From Streptomyces sp. NBC_00569 (GTDB lineage Bacteria > Actinomycetota > Actinomycetes > Streptomycetales > Streptomycetaceae): a stretch of DNA of 64,000 nt. A program made the translations under genes and the position numbers. How positions within the stretch are numbered: position 1 is the stretch's first letter; each line of letters begins with the position of its first letter. Positions 51,840 to 60,844 of the stretch are shown piece after piece. The stretch spans positions 2,542,001-2,606,000 of the forward strand of contig NZ_CP107783.1 in NCBI RefSeq assembly GCF_036345255.1, in the 5' to 3' direction. The notes beneath the pieces were generated by a model that worked only from the letters and a program-made list of their open reading frames with translations, was not told where the DNA came from and searched no databases.

Positions 51840-53081
51840 ATGACCACCAAGGCTCTTGAGGGCGTCCGTGTCCTCGACATGACCCATGTGCAGTCCGGGC
51901 CCTCCGCGACCCAGCTCCTCGCCTGGCTCGGCGCGGACGTGGTGAAGCTGGAGGCACCGACCGGGGACATCACGCGCAAGCAGCTGCGTGACCTGCCGGA
52001 CGTCGACTCGCTCTACTTCACGATGCTCAACTGCAACAAGCGGAGCATCACCCTCAACACGAAGACCGAGCGCGGCAAGGAGCTCCTGACCGAGCTGATC
52101 CGGCGCTCCGACGTCATGGTCGAGAACTTCGGCCCGGGCGCCGTCGACCGGATGGGCTTCACCTGGGAGCGCATCCAGGAGATCAACCCGCGCATCGTCT
52201 ACGCCTCCATCAAGGGCTTCGGCGACGGCCCGTACACCAACTTCAAGGCGTACGAGGTCGTGGCGCAGGCCATGGGCGGCTCGATGGCGACCACCGGGTT
52301 CGAGGACGGTCCCCCGCTGGCCACCGGCGCGCAGATCGGCGACTCCGGCACCGGCATCCACGCCGTCGCCGGCATCCTCGCGGCGCTGTTCCAGCGCGAG
52401 AACACCGGGCGCGGCCAGCGCGTGAACGTCGCCATGCAGCACGCGGTGCTCAATCTGTGCCGGGTCAAGCTGCGCGACCAACAGCGCCTCACCCACGGCC
52501 TGTTGGCCGAGTATCCGAACTCCCAGGACACCGCCGAGGCGGACGAGGTGCCGCGCTCGGGCAACGCGTCCGGCGGCGGGCAGCCGGGCTGGGCGGTCAA
52601 GTGCGCGCCGGGCGGCCCGAACGACTACGTGTACGTCATCGTGCAGCCCGTCGGCTGGCAGCCGCTGAGCGAGCTGATCGGGCGGCCCGAGCTGGCCGGC
52701 GACCCCGAGTGGGCGACGCCGGAGGCGCGCCTGCCCAAGCTCAACAAGATGTTCCAGCTCATCGAGGAGTGGTCCTCGACGCTGCCCAAGTGGGAGGTGC
52801 TCGAGCGGCTCAACGCGCACAACATCCCGTGCGGGCCGATCCTGTCCACCAAGGAGATCATCGAGGACGAGTCGCTCGTCGCGAACGAGATGGTCGTCGA
52901 GGTGGCCCATCCGGAGCGCGGCACGTTCACCACGGTCGGCTCCCCCCTGAAGCTCTCCGACTCCCCCGTGGAAGTGGTCAGTTCACCCCTGCTCGGCGAG
53001 CACAACGCCGAGGTGTTCGTCGGGGAGCTGGGGCTCGGGGACGAGGAACTGCGCCTGCTCAAGTCGAACGGAGTGATCTGA
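51840..53081 (+). CDS. frc: Formyl-CoA:oxalate CoA-transferase
   Basis: 413 residues, family III CoA-transferase. It makes oxalyl-CoA from oxalate with formyl-CoA as donor, so that Oxc can work catalytically. Recognition is strong: the catalytic Asp168 lies in [19 protein letters not shown], the glycine loop GGGQPGW is at 245-251, and [10 protein letters not shown] and LLAEYPNSQ follow the known enzyme closely. ATG 51840 follows GAGGAG. It ends 3 bp before the next gene. Apart from the CoA-transferase at 35138, it is the only other family III member in the window, and the two share just the general fold. Confidence 0.92.
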   Translation: MTTKALEGVRVLDMTHVQSGPSATQLLAWLGADVVKLEAPTGDITRKQLRDLPDVDSLYFTMLNCNKRSITLNTKTERGKELLTELIRRSDVMVENFGPGAVDRMGFTWERIQEINPRIVYASIKGFGDGPYTNFKAYEVVAQAMGGSMATTGFEDGPPLATGAQIGDSGTGIHAVAGILAALFQRENTGRGQRVNVAMQHAVLNLCRVKLRDQQRLTHGLLAEYPNSQDTAEADEVPRSGNASGGGQPGWAVKCAPGGPNDYVYVIVQPVGWQPLSELIGRPELAGDPEWATPEARLPKLNKMFQLIEEWSSTLPKWEVLERLNAHNIPCGPILSTKEIIEDESLVANEMVVEVAHPERGTFTTVGSPLKLSDSPVEVVSSPLLGEHNAEVFVGELGLGDEELRLLKSNGVI

Positions 53082-53084
53082 TTG

Positions 53085-55238
53085 ATGGCCGAGGACCGTG
53101 AGCTCACGGTACGGGCGCTGCTCGAGTCCGTGCGCGCGGAGGGCCGCAGCGCTCTCACCGCCCCCGAGGGCAAGGTGATCGCCGACGCGTACGGGATCTC
53201 CGTACCCGGCGAGGAGCTGGCGGCGGACGTGGACGAGGCGGTCGCGTACGCGGCGCGCTTCGGCGGACCCGTCGTGATGAAGATCGTCTCCCCCGACATC
53301 CTGCACAAGACCGACGCGGGCGGCGTGATCGTGGGCGTGGAGGGCGCCGCCGACGTACGGGCCGCGTTCTGCACGATCGTGAAGAACGCGCGGGCCTACG
53401 CGCCGGACGCCCGGATCGAGGGCGTCCAGGTGCAGGAGCTGCTGCCGACCGGGCCCTCCTCCCAGGAGGTCATCGTCGGGGCCGTCACCGATCCGACGTT
53501 CGGGAAGGTCGTCGCGTTCGGGCTCGGCGGTGTGCTGGTCGAGGTGCTCAAGGACGTGACGTTCCGGCTCGCTCCGGTCGGCGCCGATGAGGCCGTGTCG
53601 ATGCTGGACTCGATCCGGGCGGCCGAGGTGCTGCGCGGGGTGCGCGGCGCGCAGCCGGTCGACCGGTGGGCGCTCGCCGAGCAGATCCGCCGGGTGTCCC
53701 AACTGGTCACCGACTTCCCGGAGATCGCCGAGGTCGACCTCAACCCGGTGATCGCGACGCCGGAGGGCGCGGTCGCCGCCGACATCCGGGTGATCCTCGC
53801 CGACGGGGCGCCGAAGCAGCGGCGCACGTACTCGCGCGAGGAGATCCTCAGGTCGATGCGCCGGCTGATGCAGCCGCGCTCGGTCGCGGTGATCGGCGCG
53901 TCCAACGAGCAGGGCAAGATCGGCAATTCGGTCATGCGCAACCTCATCGACGGGGGTTTCTCCGGCGAGATCCATCCGGTGAACCCCAAGGCCGATGACA
54001 TCCTGGGCCGCAAGGCGTACAAGAGTGTCACGGACGTCCCGGGTGAGGTGGATGTGGCGGTCTTCGCGATCCCCGCCAAGTTCGTGGCCTCGGCCCTCGA
54101 AGAGGTGGGACGCAAGGGGATCCCCAACGCGGTCCTGATCCCCTCCGGGTTCGCGGAGACCGGTGAACAGGCCCTCCAGGACGAGATCGTGGCGATCGGC
54201 GAGCGGTACGGGGTCCGCCTGCTCGGGCCGAACATCTACGGCTACTACTCGACGTGGCAGGACCTGTGCGCCACGTTCTGCACGCCGTACGACGTGAAGG
54301 GCGGGGTGGCGCTGACCTCGCAGTCCGGGGGCATCGGCATGGCGATCCTCGGCTTCGCGCGCACGACGAAGACCGGTGTCTCCGCGATCGTCGGGCTCGG
54401 CAACAAGTCCGACCTGGACGAGGACGACCTGCTCACATGGTTCGGCGAGGACCCCAACACCCAGTGCATCGCCATGCATCTGGAGGACCTCAAGGACGGG
54501 CGGGCCTTCGTGGAGGCCGCGCGGGCGACGGTGCCCAAGAAGCCCGTCGTGGTCCTCAAGGCGGGGCGCACCAGCGCCGGCGCGAAGGCGGCCGGTTCGC
54601 ACACCGGAGCCCTCGCGGGCGACGACGCGGTGTACGACGACATCCTCAGGCAGGCCGGTGTCATCAGGGCACCGGGCCTCAACGAGATGCTCGAGTACGC
54701 GCGGGCGCTTCCCGTGCTTCCGACGCCCAAGGGCGACAACGTCGTCATCATCACCGGCGCGGGCGGCTCGGGCGTGCTGCTCTCGGACGCCATCGTCGAC
54801 AACGGCCTGTCCCTGATGGAGATCCCCGAGGATCTGGACGCCGCCTTCAAGGCGTTCATCCCGCCCTTCGGCGCCGCGGGCAACCCGATCGACATCACGG
54901 GCGGTGAGCCGCCGTCGACGTACGAGGCGACCATCAGGCTCGGCCTGGAGGACCCGCGGATCCACTCCCTCGTCCTCGGCTACTGGCACACGATCGTCAC
55001 CCCGCCGATGGTCTTCGCGGAGCTGACGGCACGGGTGGTCGAGGAGTTCCGCGCGCGGGGCATCGAGAAGCCCGTGGTGGCGTCGCTCGCGGGCGACGTC
55101 GAGGTCGAGGAGGCCTGCCAGTACCTCTACGAGCGCGGGGTCGTGGCGTACCCGTACACGACCGAGAAGCCGGTGGCCGCACTCGGTGCGAAGTACCGGT
55201 GGGCCCGTGCGGCGGGACTGTTGGGGGGCGGTTCATGA
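53085..55238 (+). CDS. NDP-forming acyl-CoA ligase with reversed domain order (ATP-grasp first)
   Basis: 717 residues. An N-terminal ATP-grasp domain (residues 1-235; MKIVSPDILHKTDAGGVIVGV, EVDLNPVIATPEGAV) comes before the CoA-binding domain (PRSVAVIGASNEQGKIGNSV near 262), ligase domains (LGPNIYGYYST, TSQSGGIGMAI) and the phospho-His in GSHTGALAG near residue 507. The homologue at 24561 has the opposite order. In the oxalate operon it could form oxalyl-CoA or another CoA-ester to prime the cycle. ATG 53085 is used; a TTG three bases earlier is possible. A hairpin follows its stop. Confidence 0.85.
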   Translation: MAEDRELTVRALLESVRAEGRSALTAPEGKVIADAYGISVPGEELAADVDEAVAYAARFGGPVVMKIVSPDILHKTDAGGVIVGVEGAADVRAAFCTIVKNARAYAPDARIEGVQVQELLPTGPSSQEVIVGAVTDPTFGKVVAFGLGGVLVEVLKDVTFRLAPVGADEAVSMLDSIRAAEVLRGVRGAQPVDRWALAEQIRRVSQLVTDFPEIAEVDLNPVIATPEGAVAADIRVILADGAPKQRRTYSREEILRSMRRLMQPRSVAVIGASNEQGKIGNSVMRNLIDGGFSGEIHPVNPKADDILGRKAYKSVTDVPGEVDVAVFAIPAKFVASALEEVGRKGIPNAVLIPSGFAETGEQALQDEIVAIGERYGVRLLGPNIYGYYSTWQDLCATFCTPYDVKGGVALTSQSGGIGMAILGFARTTKTGVSAIVGLGNKSDLDEDDLLTWFGEDPNTQCIAMHLEDLKDGRAFVEAARATVPKKPVVVLKAGRTSAGAKAAGSHTGALAGDDAVYDDILRQAGVIRAPGLNEMLEYARALPVLPTPKGDNVVIITGAGGSGVLLSDAIVDNGLSLMEIPEDLDAAFKAFIPPFGAAGNPIDITGGEPPSTYEATIRLGLEDPRIHSLVLGYWHTIVTPPMVFAELTARVVEEFRARGIEKPVVASLAGDVEVEEACQYLYERGVVAYPYTTEKPVAALGAKYRWARAAGLLGGGS

Positions 55239-55251
55239 GGTGACCGGACTG

Positions 55252-55284
55252 GGGGCCGGCCGGCGGTGCGCGCAGGCCGGCCCC
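55252..55284 (+). terminator. 10-bp hairpin between the ligase and the first antiporter gene
   Basis: GGGGCCGGCC (55252-55261) pairs with GGCCGGCCCC (55275-55284) around 13 bases, 13 bp after the ligase stop. The 122-bp gap that follows may carry a second promoter. It could be a leaky terminator that sets antiporter expression. Confidence 0.45.
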
Positions 55285-55360
55285 GGGACCCATGCGCACG
55301 CGAAAGGAATTTGGACAGGGGGCGCTGGCCAGATCTTTCGACGCAAGGGGTGCGACCGTC

Positions 55361-56746
55361 ATGACCGCAACCGATCTACCGATCTCCGTCCCCTACAGGG
55401 AGGTGACGGACGCCAACGGCCGGGTATTCCGGGTTGGCGAGACCGATATCGACATCATGGGCCGCAAGCGCAGGTGGATGGTGATCCTGCCCTGGGTGGG
55501 CATGATGGGGATCTCCTCCGCCGAGTACGCGTTCGCGTCCGCCGAGGACACCCTGCACACCGCGCACGACTGGAACAGCGCGCACATCTTCTGGATGATG
55601 ACGGTCTGGGTGTTCTTCCAGGCCGCTGTGGCCTTCCCCGCGGGAAGGCTGCGTGAGAGCGGCAGGCTGCCGGCCCGCTGGGCGATGTTGATCGGCGCGT
55701 CGGGCACGCTGCTGGGCTACCTCTCGCTGGCGTTCGCGCCGCACGTCGTCTTCGCCTACATCGGCTTCAGCGTATTCAGCGGCATGGGCGCGGGCATGGT
55801 GTACGCCACCTGCGTCAACATGGTGGGCAAGTGGTACCCGGAGCGCAGGGGCGGCAAGACCGGCTTCGTCAACGGCGGCTTCGCCTACGGTTCGGTGCCG
55901 TTCGTCTTCCTCTTCACCGGCTTCATGAACCTGACCAACTTCCGCTGGGTGCTGGTCTCGGTGGGGGTCCTCCTGGCCACGATGGTCGCGGTCGCCGGAT
56001 CCTTCTTCAAAGACCCGCCGAAGAACTGGTGGCCCGCGAACATCGACCCGCTCAATCCGCCGAAGGACCCGCGTGCCCGCCGTTCCCTGCTGAAGAACCC
56101 GCCGGCCGTCAAGCAGTACACGCCTCTGGAGGCGTGGAGGACCGGCCGGGTGGCGCTGATGTGGTTCTGTCTGGCCTGCACCTCGGGCGTGAACATCTTC
56201 GGCATCGCCTTCCAGGTGGACATCGGCAACGAGGCGGGCTTCGCCGGCGGAATCGTGGCCACCGCGATGTCGCTCAAGGCGATCGTCAACGGCACCGGGC
56301 GCGGTGTCATCGGGTGGCTCTCCGACCGGTACGGCCGCAAGCAGTGCCTGCTGGCCGTCTGCCTCATCCTGGGCCTGGCCCAGTTCGGCATCATCTGGTC
56401 GGCCGAGACCAAGGTTCTGCCGCTGTTCCTCGTCTTCTCCGCGATCTCCGGCTTCGGCGGCGGCGCCATCTTCCCGATGTTCGCGGCACTCACCGCCGAC
56501 TACTTCGGCGAGAACAACAACGCGTCCAACTACGGCATGGTCTACAGCTCCAAGCTCGTCTCCGGCCTCGGCGCCGGCATGGGATCCGTGGTCGTCGGCG
56601 CCTGGGGGCACTCCGGTGCCTTCATCCTTGCGGGCTGCATCTCGATCTTCGCCGGCTTCGTCGCGCTCTTCCTGTCGCCACCCGGCAGGCGCACATCCCG
56701 TGGCATCCGACCCAATCCGCAACCGCTCGGTGAGGAGATGGCTTGA
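55361..56746 (+). CDS. OFA-family oxalate/formate antiporter-like MFS transporter, copy 1
   Basis: 461 residues, 12 helices. A cytoplasmic N-terminus with REVTDANGRVFRVGE precedes helix 1. The helix 4-5 region VNMVGKWYPERRGGKTGFVNGGFAYGS fits the OFA (oxalate:formate antiporter) family. The central loop has FFKDPPKNWWPANIDPL. ATG 55361 follows AAGGGG. It exchanges oxalate for formate in the Oxalobacter model, giving proton-motive gain; in an aerobic actinomycete uptake of oxalate is the likely role. It ends one base before its paralogue. Confidence 0.85.
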   Translation: MTATDLPISVPYREVTDANGRVFRVGETDIDIMGRKRRWMVILPWVGMMGISSAEYAFASAEDTLHTAHDWNSAHIFWMMTVWVFFQAAVAFPAGRLRESGRLPARWAMLIGASGTLLGYLSLAFAPHVVFAYIGFSVFSGMGAGMVYATCVNMVGKWYPERRGGKTGFVNGGFAYGSVPFVFLFTGFMNLTNFRWVLVSVGVLLATMVAVAGSFFKDPPKNWWPANIDPLNPPKDPRARRSLLKNPPAVKQYTPLEAWRTGRVALMWFCLACTSGVNIFGIAFQVDIGNEAGFAGGIVATAMSLKAIVNGTGRGVIGWLSDRYGRKQCLLAVCLILGLAQFGIIWSAETKVLPLFLVFSAISGFGGGAIFPMFAALTADYFGENNNASNYGMVYSSKLVSGLGAGMGSVVVGAWGHSGAFILAGCISIFAGFVALFLSPPGRRTSRGIRPNPQPLGEEMA

Positions 56747-56747
56747 T

Positions 56748-58142
56748 ATGACGGCGGAGCCCATCGCCGCAGGCAACTCAGCGACGACCACTGGTAGCAA
56801 GTACCGAGAGATCACCGACGAGAACGGCCGCGTCTATCGCCTGGGCGAGACGGACCGCGACATCCTCGGCCATTCCCGTAAGTTCATGGTGTATCTGCCA
56901 TGGGTCGCGATGATGGCCATCAGCGTTTCCGAGTACGCGTACGGCTCGGCGGAGGACACGCTGTCCAGCGCACACGGCTGGACGCAGTCGAACACCTTCT
57001 GGATCCTGAGCATCTGGGTGTTCTTCCAGGCGGGCATCGCCTTCCCCGCGGGATGGATGCGGGAGAAGGGCATCCTGTCCGCGAAGCGGGCCATGATGAC
57101 CGGCTCGTTCCTGTGCATGCTCGGCTTTCTCGCCCTGTCACATCTGAGCAATGTGTGGCTGGCGATCCTCGGCTTCGGCGTCATCGGCGGCCTGGGCTCC
57201 GGGCTCGTCTACTCGACCTGTATCAACATGGTCGGTAAATGGTTCCCGGAGCGGAAGGGCGGCAAGACGGGCTTCGTCAACGGCGGCTTCGCCTACGGGT
57301 CCCTGCCGTTCATCTTCATCTTCAACTACGCGTTCGACACGTCGAATTACCACCGGGTCCTCGACATGATCGGCGCCTACGTCCTGGTCGTGGTGCTGGT
57401 CTGCGCGTTCTACTTCAGGGACCCGCCGAAGAACTGGTGGCCGCACGACATCGACCCGCTCGCCACCTCCGGCTCGGGCAAGAGCGCGAAGTCTCTCGCC
57501 AAGAACCCACCCGCGGTGCGCCAGTACACGCCCAAGGAGGCCATCAGGACCGGCATGCTGCCGATCATGTGGCTGAGCCTGGTGCTGACGGCCGGTGTGT
57601 CGATCTTCGGCATCTCGTTCCAGGTGGACTTCGCCAAGGAAGTCGGCTTCGGTCCGCTGGTCGCGGCGTCCTCGATGGGCGTCATGGCCGTCATCAACGG
57701 AGTCGGCCGTGCCGTCGTGGGCTGGATGTCGGACATCTGGGGCCGGAAGCTCAGCCTCGTGCTCGTGATCGTCGTGCTCGGGCTCGCCCAGTTCGGCGTG
57801 ATCTGGGCGGGCGACATCAAGAGTGAGTGGCTGTTCCTCGTGTTCGCCTTCCTGTCCGGCTTCGGCGGCGGCGCGTTCTACCCGATGTTCGCGGCGCTGA
57901 CCCCGGACTACTTCGGGGAGAACTACAACGCCACCAACTACGGGCTGGTCTACAGCGGCAAGCTCATCAGTGGCCTGTTCGGCGGCGGCCTCGGTTCGAT
58001 GGTGGTCGCCGCGTGGGGCTACAACGGGGCGTACGCGCTGGCCGGCGCGATTTCGATGGTGGCCGCGGCCTTCGCGCTGCTGCTGCGGCAGCCCGGCCGG
58101 GAGAAGGCGGCTCCGACCCTGAAGGGAGTCATCGGCGCCTAG
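56748..58142 (+). CDS. OFA-family oxalate/formate antiporter-like MFS transporter, copy 2
   Basis: 464 residues, a tandem paralogue of the previous gene. The same N-terminal tail (REITDENGRVYRLGETDRDILG), the same VGKWFPERKGGKTGFVNGGFAYGS and the same DPPKNWWPHDIDPL appear in order, so the pair arose by duplication. The helices differ more than the loops, which suggests distinct substrates or a heteromeric role. ATG 56748 lies two bases after the first gene's stop, without a strong ribosome site beyond GAGGAG. A strong hairpin follows. Confidence 0.85.
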   Translation: MTAEPIAAGNSATTTGSKYREITDENGRVYRLGETDRDILGHSRKFMVYLPWVAMMAISVSEYAYGSAEDTLSSAHGWTQSNTFWILSIWVFFQAGIAFPAGWMREKGILSAKRAMMTGSFLCMLGFLALSHLSNVWLAILGFGVIGGLGSGLVYSTCINMVGKWFPERKGGKTGFVNGGFAYGSLPFIFIFNYAFDTSNYHRVLDMIGAYVLVVVLVCAFYFRDPPKNWWPHDIDPLATSGSGKSAKSLAKNPPAVRQYTPKEAIRTGMLPIMWLSLVLTAGVSIFGISFQVDFAKEVGFGPLVAASSMGVMAVINGVGRAVVGWMSDIWGRKLSLVLVIVVLGLAQFGVIWAGDIKSEWLFLVFAFLSGFGGGAFYPMFAALTPDYFGENYNATNYGLVYSGKLISGLFGGGLGSMVVAAWGYNGAYALAGAISMVAAAFALLLRQPGREKAAPTLKGVIGA

Positions 58143-58156
58143 AGGGAGTTCACTGC

Positions 58157-58192
58157 TGAGTGGGGCCCGGCCGTCCGGCCGGGCCCCACTCA
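58157..58192. terminator. 16-bp perfect bidirectional hairpin
   Basis: Arms 58157-58172 and 58177-58192 are exactly complementary around GTCC. It separates the oxalate operon (stop 58142) from the convergent Tat TIM-barrel gene (stop 58210), and probably ends both transcripts. Confidence 0.9.
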
Positions 58193-58209
58193 TTGCTGCC
58201 GTGCCGGCG

Positions 58210-59367
58210 TCAGTGCTTCTTGCGCAGCCCGGCCAGGTTGTCGTAGCCGATCTTCGCGTACTTCAGGGACTGGCCGAGGTCGGTGTCGCTGGGCGCGTTG
58301 TCCTGCTCGACCATCGGGTTGTGGTAGTTCATCGCCCCGACGCGGGTGAAGAACCTCTCGTAGTCGATGACTCCGGTGCCGAACGGCACCATGTCGTAGC
58401 CCATGCCGTTCGTCGTGTTGACCGTGCCGTCCTTGGCGTGGAACAGCGGGTAGCGCTTGTTGTTGCGGCGTACGAGCGCCGCCGGGTCGAAGACGTTCTC
58501 CTGCTGGGAGCCGTCATGGGCGGTGTAGGTGTGGAACTTGTACTGGGCCACGTGCGCCCAGAAGATGTCCATCTCCAGCCAGACCGTCTTCGGGTCGGTC
58601 ACCTTGAGGAAGTACTCCAGCTTGCGGATGCCGGAGCTGGCGGTCGGCCGGCCCTGCGCGTCGAGGGGCCCGCCGTCGAGCAGGAACCCGTACGCCGCGT
58701 CGTGGTTGTGGGTGTACAGCTTGAGGCCCGCGCTGTGGGCGATCTTGCCGAGCGCGTTCCACTTGTCGGCGGCGGCGTCCCAGTCGGACCGGTAGGCGCT
58801 GCCGGTGGGGTCGCCACCGGTGCCCATGTGGTCCATGCCGAGGATGTTGGCTATCTCCAGGTGCTTCTTGAACGTGTCGAGGTCGGGCTGGCTGAGCGGC
58901 CACGACCCCGGGATGAAGCCGTGGTTGCCCTGGGCGCGCAGGCCGTACTCGTCGAGCCAGGAACGCAGCAGCTTGGCGCCCTCGACGGTTTCGAGGTTGG
59001 CGCCGCCGGGCGCGTTCGCGTGCTGGCCGTAGCCGGCGAACTCGACCTGCTTGTAGCCGTGACGGGCCAGTTCCTTGAAGACCTCGCGGAACCCGGACGG
59101 CAGGTTGGAGGCGAGCGGGTCCCTGCCCGTGGCGTCGCGCACGGTGTAGAGGATGATGCCGCGCTTGGACGCCGGGACGAGGGCGTGGCCGCCGCCCCCG
59201 CCGCCGTTGTGCGCGCTCTGGGCGAGGGCGGGCGATGCGCCGAAGACGGGTGCGGCGATGGCGGCGGCCCCCGCTGCGGTGCAGGTGCTCAGAAAGCTGC
59301 GGCGGCTGACGCCGAGAGCGCGGCGCAGGGCGTCGCCGGGTCCGGATTCATCGTTGAACGCGGTCAC
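58210..59367 (-). CDS. Tat-exported sugar phosphate isomerase/epimerase-like TIM-barrel protein
   Basis: 385 residues. Twin-arginine signal SRRSFLSTCTAAGAAAIAAP at about 21-40, then a Gly-rich linker. The rest is a xylose-isomerase-like barrel: LYTVRDATGRDP, KQVEFAGYG, LRAQGNHGFIP, KLYTHNHDAAYGF, VWLEMDIFWAH and YPLFHAKDGTV supply the usual metal-ligand Glu, Asp and His residues. It acts outside the membrane, unlike its cytoplasmic relatives in the same cluster. The substrate is unknown; such proteins often act on inositol- or sugar-acid compounds. It is the last gene of the minus-strand Ebo-type cluster. Confidence 0.85.
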   Translation of the reverse strand: MTAFNDESGPGDALRRALGVSRRSFLSTCTAAGAAAIAAPVFGASPALAQSAHNGGGGGGHALVPASKRGIILYTVRDATGRDPLASNLPSGFREVFKELARHGYKQVEFAGYGQHANAPGGANLETVEGAKLLRSWLDEYGLRAQGNHGFIPGSWPLSQPDLDTFKKHLEIANILGMDHMGTGGDPTGSAYRSDWDAAADKWNALGKIAHSAGLKLYTHNHDAAYGFLLDGGPLDAQGRPTASSGIRKLEYFLKVTDPKTVWLEMDIFWAHVAQYKFHTYTAHDGSQQENVFDPAALVRRNNKRYPLFHAKDGTVNTTNGMGYDMVPFGTGVIDYERFFTRVGAMNYHNPMVEQDNAPSDTDLGQSLKYAKIGYDNLAGLRKKH

Positions 59368-59419
59368 GGTCTCTCTCTTTCTCGGGTGGGTGCGGGGCGT
59401 GTGCGGATGCGCACCGGGC

Positions 59420-60844
59420 TCATGCGAGACCGGCCAGGTCGAGCAACAGCGATTTCACGTCGGTGGCCGCGACACGGCCGGTGACGGCGCGGGGGGTGGA
59501 ACACAGGATGAGCGGACCGTCGGGACTGTCGTCGCTCAAGGGGAGGCGGCCGTGGCTGCCGCGGATGGGTGAGGGATCGAGGGGCACGACCGCCATGCGG
59601 TAGCGCATGCCGAGTTTCTTGCGGGCCAGGGCTCCGGCGGCCTTCACCTTGACGTAGGGGTCCTGGGGGTCCATGAACAGCTCGACGGGGTCGTAGCCGG
59701 GCTTGCGGTGGATCTCGACGAGCTGCGCGAAGTCGGGCGCGCGGTCGTCGTCGAGCCAGTAGTAGTACGTGAACCAGGCGTCGGGCTCGGCGACGGCGAC
59801 GAGTTCCCCGGAGCGCGGGTGGTCGAGATGGTGGGCCTTCTTGCCCTCGTCGTCGAGGAGTTGCTCGATGCCGGGCACGTCCTTCAGCGCCTCGCGGACC
59901 ATGTCGAGGTCCTCCGGGCGGCGCACGTAGATGTGCGCGATCTGGTGGTCGGCGACCGCGAACGCACGCGACGTCATCGGGTCGAGGTACTCCATGCCGT
60001 CCTGCGTGTGCACTTCGAGGAGTCCGGCGCGGCGCAGGGCGCGGTTGATGTCGACGGGACGCTCGACGCGGGTGATGCCGTACTCGGAGAGGGCGACGAC
60101 GGTGCGGCCCTCGGCCTTCGCGTCGTCGAGGAGCGGCGCGAGGGTGGCGTCGAGTTCGGCCGCCGCCCGGTGCGAGCGCGGGTCGTCGGGGCCGAAGCGC
60201 TGGAGGTCGTAGTCGAGGTGGGGGACGTAGGCCAGCGCCAGGTCGGGGTGGCGGGTGGCGATGATGTGGCGGGTCGCGTCGACGATCCACCGGCTGGAGA
60301 CGAGGTCGGCGCCCGGGCCCCAGAAGTGGAAGAGGGGGAACGTGCCGAGTTTCTCGGTGAGTTCGTCGTGCAGGGCCGGCGGCCTGGTGTAGCAGTCGGG
60401 TTCCTTGCGGCCGTCGGCGTAGTACACGGGCCGGGGAGTGACGGTGATGTCGGTGTCGGCGCCCATGGCGTACCACCAGCAGATGTTGGCGACCGTGTAC
60501 CCGGGGTGGCTGCGGCGGGCCGCGTCCCAGAGTTTGTCGCCGGCGACGAGTCCGTTGTGCTGACGCCACAGGAGTACGTCGCCCAGCTCGCGGAAGTACC
60601 AGCCGTTGGCGACGATGCCGTGCTCGGACGGCATCGTGCCGGTGAGGAACGTCGACTGGGCGGCGCAGGTGACGGCGGGCAGGACCGTGCCGAGGTGCGC
60701 CTGGGAACCCGTCCGGCCGAGCGACTTGAGGTGGGGCATGTGGTCGAGGAGGCGCGGGGTGAGGCCCACGACGTCCAGGACGAGCAGCGGGTTCGGGCCC
60801 GGCTCCGTCCGGTCGGCTGTCGTGTCCGTCTCGGGAGTTGTCAT
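59420..60844 (-). CDS. Alkaline phosphatase-superfamily phosphodiesterase (EboF-like)
   Basis: 474 residues, nucleotide pyrophosphatase/phosphodiesterase fold. The metal and nucleophile region is LVLDVVGLTPRLLDHMPHLKSL followed by PAVTCAAQSTFLTGTMPSEHGI, where Thr/Ser in the AVTCAAQSTFLTG stretch sits at the nucleophile position. VALSEYGITRV and PHLDYDLQRFGPDD supply further metal ligands. The start overlaps the EboE stop by 4 bp. In the ebo gene clusters described from cyanobacteria and algal endosymbionts, a phosphatase-like gene of this class sits with EboA, EboB and EboE. It probably removes a phosphate-linked group from a carried metabolite. Confidence 0.8.
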   Translation of the reverse strand: MTTPETDTTADRTEPGPNPLLVLDVVGLTPRLLDHMPHLKSLGRTGSQAHLGTVLPAVTCAAQSTFLTGTMPSEHGIVANGWYFRELGDVLLWRQHNGLVAGDKLWDAARRSHPGYTVANICWWYAMGADTDITVTPRPVYYADGRKEPDCYTRPPALHDELTEKLGTFPLFHFWGPGADLVSSRWIVDATRHIIATRHPDLALAYVPHLDYDLQRFGPDDPRSHRAAAELDATLAPLLDDAKAEGRTVVALSEYGITRVERPVDINRALRRAGLLEVHTQDGMEYLDPMTSRAFAVADHQIAHIYVRRPEDLDMVREALKDVPGIEQLLDDEGKKAHHLDHPRSGELVAVAEPDAWFTYYYWLDDDRAPDFAQLVEIHRKPGYDPVELFMDPQDPYVKVKAAGALARKKLGMRYRMAVVPLDPSPIRGSHGRLPLSDDSPDGPLILCSTPRAVTGRVAATDVKSLLLDLAGLA

